Below are positions 1 through 5,995 of a stretch of DNA of 21,937 nucleotides, in pieces. The notes below the pieces were generated by a model. It worked only from the letters and a program-made list of their open reading frames with translations. It was not told the DNA's origin and searched no databases. The DNA comes from a virus. Position numbers and translations under genes: made by a program. The stretch is from the IMG/VR virus record IMGVR_UViG_3300030099_001209, positions 1 to 21,937 of that record. One strand, given 5' to 3'. Numbering within the stretch: position 1 is the stretch's first letter; each line of letters starts with the position of its first letter.

Positions 1-1
1 A

Positions 2-319
2 ACATCAAAGCCATCAGACCGACATTTTAGAAATGCTTGGGCGATTTCTGGTAAAGTTATAGCTGAAGACATGACTAAGGCTAAAGAAATATTTAAAGAC
101 AAAATAAGGGAAGTAAGAAAACCTTTATTAGAAGCTGAAGATGTTGTGTACATGAAAGCACTAGAAGCAGATGACGCTTCTGCTAAAACTGCAAGTGTTA
201 ATAAGAAGAAAGCATTAAGAGATGCACCTGCGGCAAAAGCTATTACAGATGCAGATACTATTGATAAGTTAAAAGCAGCGTGGGATACATCTGTACTTGG
301 TGACAGCCCTTACGCATAA
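2..319 (+). CDS. Tail-assembly-type phage protein, 5' end cut by the window
   Basis: The frame is open from base 2 to the TAA at 317-319, so this is the C-terminal 105 residues of a longer gene. An internal ATG at 71 would drop the segment reading PSDRHFRNAWAISGKVIAED, which fits the start of a domain I recall from small tail-assembly or tail-fibre-assembly-like proteins of marine phages: Arg-x-Phe-Arg-x-Ala-Trp, then a helix (AKEIFKDKIREVRKPLLEAED), then Lys-rich and Leu-Arg-Asp motifs, and a Leu-Lys-Ala-Ala-Trp near the end. The segment is charged and mostly helical, with no membrane segment. It precedes a run of fibre genes, which fits a chaperone or assembly role, but function is inferred from context. 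Translation probably passes to the next gene through AAGGAG at 318-323, which overlaps its stop. Confidence 0.75.
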   Translation, partial: TSKPSDRHFRNAWAISGKVIAEDMTKAKEIFKDKIREVRKPLLEAEDVVYMKALEADDASAKTASVNKKKALRDAPAAKAITDADTIDKLKAAWDTSVLGDSPYA

Positions 320-328
320 GGAGTAACG

Positions 329-850
329 ATGGCTTTAACTAAAGTAAGAGGTGATGGAGTATTAGGAATGAGTTTGCTCTCTACTTCTACAGCTATATCT
401 ATGGATGCAAATGGTAATATAACCAACCCATTACAACCTATGTATCGTGCAGTATTAACAAACAGAATGAGTTTAAGTGGCACTGCCGAAACACAAGTAA
501 CAGATATAACAGAAAATTTTGATGTAGGTAATGATGCTACTGGTGGAACATTTACTTGTCCTATTGCAGGAAAATATCTTGCAACTTTTAGTGGCTCTTA
601 CCGAAGTGATGGTGCAAGTTATGTTGATGCTTCCATAAAACACAATACGTCATATGTAGCAAGAGGATATAGTGAACTTCCAAATGCTGCTGAAGTTAGA
701 GGTGCAAATGCTTGGCATCCGTTTGGATGCACTGCATTAGTAAGTTGTTCTGCAAGTGATACAATAAAATTCTTTTTTGGTGCAGGAACAGGAGCATCAC
801 AATTACTTGAAACACCTTACACAGTTATGCAAGTAAAATTAGTAGCATAG
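329..850 (+). CDS. Tail fibre / adhesin with C1q-like jelly-roll domain
   Basis: A 173-residue protein. The N-terminus (MALTKVRGDGVLGMSLLSTS, then DANGNITNPLQPMYRAV) resembles the attachment segments of marine phage fibre proteins. From about residue 55 the pattern becomes C1q/TNF-like: a Thr-Phe-Thr-Cys-Pro-x-Ala-Gly-Lys-Tyr-Leu strand around residues 72-83, alternating strands, then VSCSASDTIKFFFG near 142-155 and a hydrophobic final strand MQVKLVA. Such trimeric jelly rolls serve as receptor-binding heads in several phages. Start is set by AAGGAG 5 nt upstream of the ATG. It lies between an assembly-like gene and other fibre-type genes. The fold is assigned from pattern only, and receptor specificity cannot be read. 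Confidence 0.65.
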   Translation: MALTKVRGDGVLGMSLLSTSTAISMDANGNITNPLQPMYRAVLTNRMSLSGTAETQVTDITENFDVGNDATGGTFTCPIAGKYLATFSGSYRSDGASYVDASIKHNTSYVARGYSELPNAAEVRGANAWHPFGCTALVSCSASDTIKFFFGAGTGASQLLETPYTVMQVKLVA

Positions 851-858
851 GAGATAAA

Positions 859-1131
859 ATGGCTAAGTACACAGTTGAATTAACAGATACAGAAGATAAG
901 GCAATGACATATGTTACTGATGGTACATTAGATTGGGTTACAAATGCTTTAAAAAATAGAGCAAGAAAAGGTAAAGATGAAATCATTGCTCTTAATATGA
1001 AACATTGTAACGCTAATGGAATTGCAATAGCTACTGGCGAAGATGCACAAGTAAATCAAGCATTTGAACTTAAAGTTGTAAAAACAGCTAAAGAAGTTTA
1101 TGAAGAGCAAAAAGCACCTATAGGAGAATAA
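859..1131 (+). CDS. Small conserved phage protein of unknown function
   Basis: A 90-residue soluble protein. I recognise its style from marine phage genomes: YTVELTDTEDKAM at the start, then DWVTNALKNRARKGKDEII as a predicted helix, an Asn/Cys/Gly segment, and a C-terminal helix with KTAKEVYEEQKAP. No catalytic motif, signal peptide or membrane segment is visible. AGGAG at 849-853, overlapping the previous stop, lies 5 nt from the ATG and fixes the start. It is flanked by two fibre-type genes and separated from the next only by its own TAA, so it is probably a minor tail or assembly component. That role is inferred from position. Confidence 0.7.
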   Translation: MAKYTVELTDTEDKAMTYVTDGTLDWVTNALKNRARKGKDEIIALNMKHCNANGIAIATGEDAQVNQAFELKVVKTAKEVYEEQKAPIGE

Positions 1132-1590
1132 ATGCCATACATAGGAAAAGCACCAAACTTTGGAGTAAGAAGTAGATTTGTATATCAAGCTACAGCAGGA
1201 CAAACATCCTTCAGTGGTTCAGATAGCAATTCATTAACGCTGTCATACAACGACAGTCTATACATGGATGTGTATCAGAATGGTGTGTTGTTAAAAGCAG
1301 GAACAGACTACACAGCTACAACAGGCACAACAGTCGTACTCGTCACAGGTGCAAATGTAAATGACATTGTTGAGATGATTGTATATGATGTGTTCAGTGT
1401 AAACAATACTTACACTAAAACAGAGTCAGATACACGCTATCCTTTTAAAGGCAACAACAGTATTATAAGATTAAATGGTCAGACTATATCAGCAGATATA
1501 ACAATTGACAGTGATGAAAATGGTGTTAGTGCAGGTCCTATAACACAAAACGCTACAGTGACTGTTAATGGTTATTGGAGTATCGTATGA
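1132..1590 (+). CDS. Tail fibre shaft-like structural protein
   Basis: A 152-residue protein. Residues about 13-90 carry a pattern common to marine podovirus and myovirus fibre proteins: a Phe/Tyr-x-Ala-Thr-Ala-Gly-Gln-Thr-x-Phe-x-Gly-x-Asp opening, then strands ending VYQNGVLLKAGTDYTA and a GANVNDIVEMIVYDVF strand. A Thr-Tyr-Thr-Lys-Thr-Glu-Ser-Asp-x-Arg-Tyr motif near residues 93-103 resembles trimeric-shaft registers. The end (AGPITQNATVTVNGYWSIV) matches the typical last strand of such proteins. AGGAG 5 nt before the ATG supports the start. The stop overlaps the next start as ATGA (1587-1590), implying coupled translation with the four-gene array that follows. It probably links or caps fibre parts; the exact role is unknown. 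Confidence 0.6.
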   Translation: MPYIGKAPNFGVRSRFVYQATAGQTSFSGSDSNSLTLSYNDSLYMDVYQNGVLLKAGTDYTATTGTTVVLVTGANVNDIVEMIVYDVFSVNNTYTKTESDTRYPFKGNNSIIRLNGQTISADITIDSDENGVSAGPITQNATVTVNGYWSIV

Positions 1591-1979
1591 CAAGTCAGCT
1601 AAACGTAGACACAATAGCTAACAAGGCAGGTTCTGGAACTGTAGCTTTTACAAAACAAGAAGGTGTAAAAGCAAGATTAAACTATAATGACAACTCAGCT
1701 AACATATTAGGAAGTTTTAATGTTTCTTCAATTAATGATGAAGCAGCAGGTAAATTTAAGGCTTCTTGGACTAATAGTTTTGATAATGATGATTACTCAA
1801 CTACAGGAAATCATGCTGAAGATAATGGTTTATACAGTAACTTTGGTGCAGGTAGTAGAATATCTTGGTTTAACTCATCAAGATCATCATCAGTTTGTTA
1901 TGGTGCAACAGAAGTTGTTGGCAGTGGGTTTACTGACATGAGAACAGTTGAAGGACAGTTCATTGGAGACCTAGCATAA
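1587..1979 (+). CDS. GDLA-array protein 1 (tail fibre-like paralogue)
   Basis: A 130-residue protein, the first of four tandem paralogues. I chose the ATG at 1587 over a TTG at 1575 because it overlaps the previous stop as ATGA, has GGAG at 1577-1580, and then starts MTSQLNVDT like its neighbours (MASQLKVDT, MASELRVNT). The middle holds the shared core: a Ser-Phe-Asn-Val-Ser-Ser-Ile-x-Asp segment, an Ala-Gly-Lys-Phe strand, a Phe-Thr/Trp-Thr-Asn-Ser strand and an Asp-Asp-Tyr turn. It ends FIGDLA. Related domains occur, as I recall, in fibre proteins of uncultured marine phages. The ligand is unknown, and a surface-binding or decoration role is inferred. Confidence 0.6.
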   Translation: MTSQLNVDTIANKAGSGTVAFTKQEGVKARLNYNDNSANILGSFNVSSINDEAAGKFKASWTNSFDNDDYSTTGNHAEDNGLYSNFGAGSRISWFNSSRSSSVCYGATEVVGSGFTDMRTVEGQFIGDLA

Positions 1980-2417
1980 TGGCAAGTCAACTTAAAGTAG
2001 ATACGCTAACAGGTGTAACAACGGCAGGAAGCATTGCTGTTACAGGTGAAGGCAACAGTACAACAACAAACTTGCAACAGGGTTTGTGTAAGGCATGGGC
2101 TAGTTTAAATGATGCAGACACTGGTAGCCCTGCACTTTTAGATAGTTTTAATTCTTCAGGATTTACGGATACTGCAACAGGTCATTTTAAAATAAATTTT
2201 ACTAATAGTTTTAATAATAATGATTTTGCTACAACCACCTCTAGTCGTTTTGCAGATGTAGATGTTGGTGCAATGTTGACTGACCAAACAACATCGCAAA
2301 CTAAACTTTTAGGTCGTGCTTACAATTCAAATAGTAATACTGATTTTAATGAAAATATGTGTGCATCTATGGGAGATTTAGCATAATGGCAAGTGAACTA
2401 AGAGTAAATACGTTAAA
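1965..2417 (+). repeat. Direct repeat at GDLA-array junctions (1965-2010 and 2372-2417)
   Basis: Two copies of a roughly 46-nt junction sequence differ at only eight positions. Each runs from the GGAGA of the Gly-Asp-Leu-Ala codons through TAATG into the next gene's MASxLxVxT codons; the central 16 nt (TAGCATAATGGCAAGT) are identical. The distance between copies (407 nt) equals one gene. The start of array gene 1 at 1587 carries a more diverged copy of the second half. The repeat would allow homologous exchange or loss of a whole cassette. Confidence 0.75.
1979..2386 (+). CDS. GDLA-array protein 2 (tail fibre-like paralogue)
   Basis: A 135-residue protein starting MASQLKVDTLTGV, from a TAATG overlap with the previous gene. 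The core follows the family pattern: GLCKAWASLNDADTG, then LLDSFNSSGFTDTATGHFKI, a Phe-Thr-Asn-Ser-Phe strand and NNNDFATT. It ends ASMGDLA. GGAG at 1965-1968, inside the preceding gene's Gly-Asp-Leu-Ala codons, is the only visible Shine-Dalgarno and lies 10 nt upstream. It is about as long as array members 1 and 3, but its sequence diverges outside the ends and the core, as expected for paralogues under diversifying selection. No signal peptide or transmembrane segment is present. Function is inferred only from neighbours. Confidence 0.6.
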   Translation: MASQLKVDTLTGVTTAGSIAVTGEGNSTTTNLQQGLCKAWASLNDADTGSPALLDSFNSSGFTDTATGHFKINFTNSFNNNDFATTTSSRFADVDVGAMLTDQTTSQTKLLGRAYNSNSNTDFNENMCASMGDLA

Positions 2418-2793
2418 GGATGCAAGTGGCAATAACTCTATAGCAACGAGTGTGGTGTTTGCAGGTACGGCAAAGGCTTGGGTTGTATGCGACCAAAGAA
2501 CATCATTAAGTACAGGAGATAGCTATAACATTGCTAGTACATCTGATGAATCAGCAGGTGAATTACAACATAACTTTACTAATAATATGGGTAGTGCAGA
2601 ATATTCTATTGCAGGTGCTTGTGGATATGAAGATACAAATGATGATGACCAAGTTTTTACATTAGGGTTAAGAAGAAATAATGCACCTACAGCAGGTAAT
2701 TATACAATTCAAACTTGTAATGCTTTGGCAAACTCCAGTGGTGGAATAGATTTAGATAATGTAATGACTCAAGTATGTGGAGATTTAGCATGA
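2386..2793 (+). CDS. GDLA-array protein 3 (tail fibre-like paralogue)
   Basis: A 135-residue protein. An in-frame ATG at 2359 exists, but it would give a 9-residue extension out of register with the family. The ATG at 2386 sits in a TAATG overlap, gives MASELRVNTLKDAS, and has GGAG at 2372-2375. The core reads TAKAWVVCDQRTSLSTGDSYN, then a Ser-Asp-Glu-Ser-Ala-Gly-Glu-Leu strand, HNFTNNMGSAEYSIAGACG, and ends QVCGDLA. Two cysteines occur in the central part and one in the C-terminal tail; nothing shows whether they bond. Its 5' end shares a near-identical DNA segment with member 2, suggesting duplication or recombination. Confidence 0.6.
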   Translation: MASELRVNTLKDASGNNSIATSVVFAGTAKAWVVCDQRTSLSTGDSYNIASTSDESAGELQHNFTNNMGSAEYSIAGACGYEDTNDDDQVFTLGLRRNNAPTAGNYTIQTCNALANSSGGIDLDNVMTQVCGDLA

Positions 2794-3143
2794 GCAGAGC
2801 ATCAGATTTAGGTAGGTTGGAGGGTGTATCAAAGTCTTGGTGGCAATATGATCAAGTTAATACTACAACAGATGGTAGTTTTAATGTGTCATCAATTAGT
2901 GATGATTCAACAGGAATATACACACCAACATTAACTGCTGCACAAGTTAATATAACAGATAGATGTGTGGTTTTAACCAGTAACCATGATACTGGAGAAA
3001 ATTATGCTAGAATTTCTGCTTTACGACACGATAAAGGTGGAACTTATTCAACAACAGCTATATCAGTTGAAGTATTTTATGCTTCTTTTGTTTTAAACGA
3101 CAACCGACATAACTTTGGCACTGTATTTGGAGATTTAGCTTAA
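2790..3143 (+). CDS. GDLA-array protein 4 (shorter tail fibre-like paralogue)
   Basis: A 117-residue protein from an ATGA overlap with member 3; GGAG at 2779-2782 is 7 nt upstream. An ATG at 2775 is rejected because it would overlap the preceding gene further. Unlike members 1-3 it lacks the MxSxLxVxT opening and starts MSRASDLGRLEGVSKSWWQY. It keeps the core (DGSFNVSSISDDSTGIYTPT) and the ending FGDLA. It is therefore a truncated or rearranged family member rather than an unrelated gene. The Ser-Lys-Ser-Trp position aligns with the Lys-Ala-Trp of members 2 and 3. The function is unknown and is taken to be the same as its siblings. Confidence 0.6.
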   Translation: MSRASDLGRLEGVSKSWWQYDQVNTTTDGSFNVSSISDDSTGIYTPTLTAAQVNITDRCVVLTSNHDTGENYARISALRHDKGGTYSTTAISVEVFYASFVLNDNRHNFGTVFGDLA

Positions 3144-3620
3144 ATGTTAGGCTTTAGTGCTTTATCAGAAAACCCTATTAGTAGTGTTAATAAGGTACTA
3201 GAACTTTCAGCATCAATGACAGGTTTAGCCGTATCGTCTTCTGCTGCGGCTGGTACGCTTGTTGGTGCAAGTACGATGTCTGCTAATTCTACACAAACAT
3301 CAACTGGAGTTAGAATACTTGTTCACAGTGCAAGTCTTGAGTCATCATCTGTAGCATCCTCTTCTGCTGTGTTCATAAAAGGATCAACATTACAAACGGA
3401 TTTAGTATCGTCCTCTGTGCAAACAGCAACTGGTGTTCGTGAAAGATTTGGAACGGCCGTTGCTAGTTTAAACACTACACAAACAGCAACTGGTGAATTA
3501 TTATTTACAGAAATTAATCCAAGTGTTACTGTGACTTACACAGAGATTACGCCAAGTGTCACGGCTACTTACACAGAGATTACACATACTGGTGACACAT
3601 GGACAGAGATTACACCATAG
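3144..3620 (+). CDS. Ser/Thr-rich repeat protein, probable fibre component
   Basis: A 158-residue protein made mainly of Ser, Thr, Ala and Val, with two repeat systems. Residues about 50-116 have three copies of a Gln-Thr-x-Thr-Gly motif (QTSTGVR, QTATGVR, QTATGEL). The C-terminus has four copies of Thr-Glu-Ile-Thr/Asn-x (TEINPSVT, TEITPSVT, TEITHTG, TEITP) spaced 10-11 residues apart. Repetitive Ser/Thr-rich strands suggest a fibrous beta structure exposed on the virion. There is no signal peptide. The start directly follows the previous stop, with GGAG at 3129-3132 inside that gene's GDLA codons. Function is unknown. Low complexity makes homology searches weak, but the uninterrupted frame and tight packing between genes argue that it is real. 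Confidence 0.6.
   Translation: MLGFSALSENPISSVNKVLELSASMTGLAVSSSAAAGTLVGASTMSANSTQTSTGVRILVHSASLESSSVASSSAVFIKGSTLQTDLVSSSVQTATGVRERFGTAVASLNTTQTATGELLFTEINPSVTVTYTEITPSVTATYTEITHTGDTWTEITP
3420..3495 (+). repeat. 16-bp direct repeat in the Ser/Thr-rich gene
   Basis: CAAACAGCAACTGGTG occurs at 3420-3435 and again at 3480-3495, exactly 60 nt apart, encoding two of the three Gln-Thr-Ala-Thr-Gly motifs. A third, diverged copy lies near 3294. The in-frame spacing (20 residues) means slippage or recombination would change repeat number without breaking the frame. Confidence 0.7.
3507..3617 (+). repeat. Four tandem Thr-Glu-Ile coding repeats
   Basis: Units start at 3507, 3540, 3573 and 3603, so the periods are 33, 33 and 30 nt. 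The segment ACTTACACAGAGATTAC is identical at 3534-3550 and 3567-3583. Units encode TEI(N/T)PSVT-type strands at the C-terminus of the Ser/Thr-rich protein. All periods keep frame. Confidence 0.75.
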
Positions 3621-3629
3621 GAGTATTAA

Positions 3630-5357
3630 ATGGGAAGTGATTATACAGATAATAACAAGTTTGAAAAAATAGGAACGGGAGAACAGGCAGGAACCTGGGG
3701 AACCACGACTAATTTAAACTTTGATATGATAGATAGAGCGATTAACGGAGTTACAAGTATTAGTTTAAGTGGGACTGCTAGTAGTATAACAACTTCTGAT
3801 GGCACATTGACAGATGGTCTTTTTAAAGTTTTACAATTTACTGGTTCTTTAAGTGCTGGTCACACAGTAACTATTGCTCCAAACAGTGTTGAAAAATTAT
3901 ATTTTATAAATAATACTTCTGGAAATACTTTGACATTTATTCAAGGCACGGGTGGGACTGTTGGCAATGGCCGTGCTGTTGCAATCGAAAACAATAAAAC
4001 TGGAATCATATTTTGTGATGGAAGTGGAGATGACGCTACTGCAAAAGTACAGAAGATTGAAACTGGTTCAGATGAATTTACAGAAGATGTAACTATTAAA
4101 ACAGATGATGGTGCACTGTTAACTTTGCAGACAGGTGATACGACTGTTACAGATGGTGACGTTCTTGGAGCTTTACAGTTTCAAGCACCAAGTGAAACAG
4201 ATGGTGATGGTGATGCAACTTCTGATTCAAGATCAGTTGCTGCTGCTATTGTAGCTGAAGCTGATGATACTTTTGATGATGATTCTGCTGCAACAGATCT
4301 TGTTTTTAAATTAGGAACAACTGTTGCTGGTGATGATACAGCTATTGAAAAGATGAGACTGACGCATGAGGGTGATTTAAATCTTGTTACGGATGGTAAA
4401 TCAATTAACTTTGGTGCTGACAGTGAAATACAATTAACACATCATGCAGATACAGGTTTAAAAATAAAACACAACACAAATGGTGATGATAAATTTCCAA
4501 CTTTAACATTACAAACAGGTGATCAAGATATTGCAGAAGATGATGTATTAGGACGCATTTCTTTTCAAGCACCAGATGAAACAGAAGGAACAGATGCACA
4601 ATTATCTGCTGTAAATATTGAGGCAGTTTCAGAGGGTAATTTTAGTGCAAGTAACAATGCAACAAGTTTAGTAATTAATACAACACATCATCAAACATCT
4701 GGAAATGGTGCAAAATACAGTTTTTCGGCAAATGGTTCATTTGAAGTAAAAACTGAAGAAACAGGCGATGGGGAAAACCCAGTGATAATGTTGCTCAATG
4801 GTGATACAAATATCGAAATAAATGATACTATAGGTTTCATAGGTTTTCAGGCACCAGATGAAACTTCAGCATCTGGTGATAATAAATTAGTATGTGCTGG
4901 TATTGCAGCTTTATCTGAAGGAGATTTTAGTGGAACTAATAATGCTACAAAACTTTCTTTTAGAACAGCAGCAAGTGAAACTGCAACAGAAAAAATGGCT
5001 TTATCATCCGCTGGAGCTTTAACTGTTACAGGTGATATAACAGCCTTTTCTTCAGATGAACGACTTAAAAACTTTGAAGGAACAATATTATCACCTTTAG
5101 AAAAAATACAAAAGTTAAATGGTTACACTTTTACATGGAACGATAAAGCAAAAGAATTAGATAAACATTTGTTTAAAGATCAAAAAGAAGTTGGCGTATC
5201 AGCACAAGAAGTACAGGCCGTATGTCCAGAGGTTGTAAAACCAGCACCTTTTAATAAAGATTATTTAACAGTTCAATATGAAAAACTTGTTCCGTTATTA
5301 ATTGAAGCGATTAAGGAACAGCAAAAACAAATTGATGAATTAAAGAAAGATAAGTAG
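3630..5357 (+). CDS. Tail fibre with C-terminal S74 intramolecular chaperone
   Basis: A 575-residue protein. Residues 1-40 (YTDNNKFEKIGTGEQAGTWG, then NLNFDMIDRAINGV) form the N-terminal motif common to marine phage fibres and presumably attach it to the virion. The shaft contains three diverged repeats near 160-230, 289-350 and 383-447, each with a Leu-x-x-Gly-Asp turn and Phe-Gln-Ala-Pro-Ser/Asp-Glu-Thr. A segment near 254-281 (INFGADSEIQLTHHADTG) is also typical. Residues 475-575 form a Peptidase_S74 / endosialidase-type chaperone: Ser475-Asp-Glu-Arg-Leu-Lys480, then GVSAQEVQAVCPEVV and a C-terminal coiled helix. In that family the chaperone drives trimer folding and then cuts itself off at the conserved Ser. 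The shaft shows no enzymatic motif. AGGAG 6 nt upstream fixes the start. Confidence 0.85.
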   Translation: MGSDYTDNNKFEKIGTGEQAGTWGTTTNLNFDMIDRAINGVTSISLSGTASSITTSDGTLTDGLFKVLQFTGSLSAGHTVTIAPNSVEKLYFINNTSGNTLTFIQGTGGTVGNGRAVAIENNKTGIIFCDGSGDDATAKVQKIETGSDEFTEDVTIKTDDGALLTLQTGDTTVTDGDVLGALQFQAPSETDGDGDATSDSRSVAAAIVAEADDTFDDDSAATDLVFKLGTTVAGDDTAIEKMRLTHEGDLNLVTDGKSINFGADSEIQLTHHADTGLKIKHNTNGDDKFPTLTLQTGDQDIAEDDVLGRISFQAPDETEGTDAQLSAVNIEAVSEGNFSASNNATSLVINTTHHQTSGNGAKYSFSANGSFEVKTEETGDGENPVIMLLNGDTNIEINDTIGFIGFQAPDETSASGDNKLVCAGIAALSEGDFSGTNNATKLSFRTAASETATEKMALSSAGALTVTGDITAFSSDERLKNFEGTILSPLEKIQKLNGYTFTWNDKAKELDKHLFKDQKEVGVSAQEVQAVCPEVVKPAPFNKDYLTVQYEKLVPLLIEAIKEQQKQIDELKKDK

Positions 5358-5359
5358 AA

Positions 5360-5995
5360 ATGGCTCTAACAGGTAGCGGCACTATAAGTATGAGTGATAT
5401 GCGAACTGAGTTTGGCATATCTGGTTCTATATCAATGAGTCAATTGTATAGAGGTGGTAGTGAAGTTTCTTCTACTGCAAGTCTTGGTGGTAGTGTAACT
5501 ACTGATGCAATTTCTTTTAGTTCTTTTGGTCAAAATGCATCTGGTTCTGCCACAAGCACAAAAGCATTAGGTGCAACTGTAGCTTCTGGCGATACTTTTT
5601 CTTCATTTACTTATAGTGGTTCATATGCAGTTAAACAAACTGGAGGTTTTGGAGTTCCAGGAGCAAGAGTTTTTTTCTCAAATAGTTCTGGAATTAGAAT
5701 TGGTAATTTTTTATCTCAAGCTCCTGCACCAGCACATAATACAACTAGCTCTCTAATTACAACACCTTTTAGTGTAACAGTATCAGCTGCAACTGTTTCA
5801 TCAAATCATGTTGGAGCAACACATATTTCGTCACAAGTTATTGATCCAGGAGCTCAATTTAGAATAGAAGATACTAACATACAAGCAAGTATGGCTGCAT
5901 TTACTTTTACAACTACACAAATTAGAGATGCTAATACAGGTGTTCCTCCATCTGGAACAATATCCTTCTCTGATTTATATGGAGCTACAGCATAA
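5360..5995 (+). CDS. Ser/Gly-rich tail structural protein
   Basis: A 211-residue protein. It begins with SGTISMSDMRTEFG followed directly by SGSISMSQLYRGG, and ends SGTISFSDLYGATA, so one short Ser-Gly-x-Ile-Ser motif occurs three times, at residues 6-19, 21-33 and 198-211. This arrangement is, as I recall, frequent in marine phage tail and baseplate-associated proteins. The middle is a Ser/Thr/Ala-rich predicted beta region (FSSFTYSGSYAVKQTGGFG, later PFSVTVSAATV). No signal peptide, membrane segment or catalytic motif is visible. It starts 2 nt after the fibre gene's stop and shares TAATG with the hub gene, placing it between fibre and hub. It could be a fibre-hub connector or a further adhesin; this is inference. 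Confidence 0.6.
   Translation: MALTGSGTISMSDMRTEFGISGSISMSQLYRGGSEVSSTASLGGSVTTDAISFSSFGQNASGSATSTKALGATVASGDTFSSFTYSGSYAVKQTGGFGVPGARVFFSNSSGIRIGNFLSQAPAPAHNTTSSLITTPFSVTVSAATVSSNHVGATHISSQVIDPGAQFRIEDTNIQASMAAFTFTTTQIRDANTGVPPSGTISFSDLYGATA

Noticed and set aside
71-319. Treating the first gene as complete from the ATG at 71
   Set aside because: The frame stays open to base 2 and the extra residues carry the Arg-x-Phe-Arg-x-Ala-Trp motif of the family, so the gene is cut by the window edge.
949-1203. Antisense open frame of 84 residues across the small protein and shaft genes
   Set aside because: It is Cys/Phe/Tyr/Ser-rich, as expected from reading AT-rich coding DNA backwards, has no ribosome binding site and crosses two well supported genes.
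2359-2385. Upstream ATG for GDLA-array protein 3
   Set aside because: The extra nine residues are the preceding gene's tail read out of frame. The ATG at 2386 matches the paralogues' MASxL start.
1965-3143. Diversity-generating retroelement variable repeats as the cause of GDLA-array divergence
   Set aside because: No reverse transcriptase or template repeat is visible in the window, and the differences are spread over the genes, not limited to adenine positions in one short end segment.
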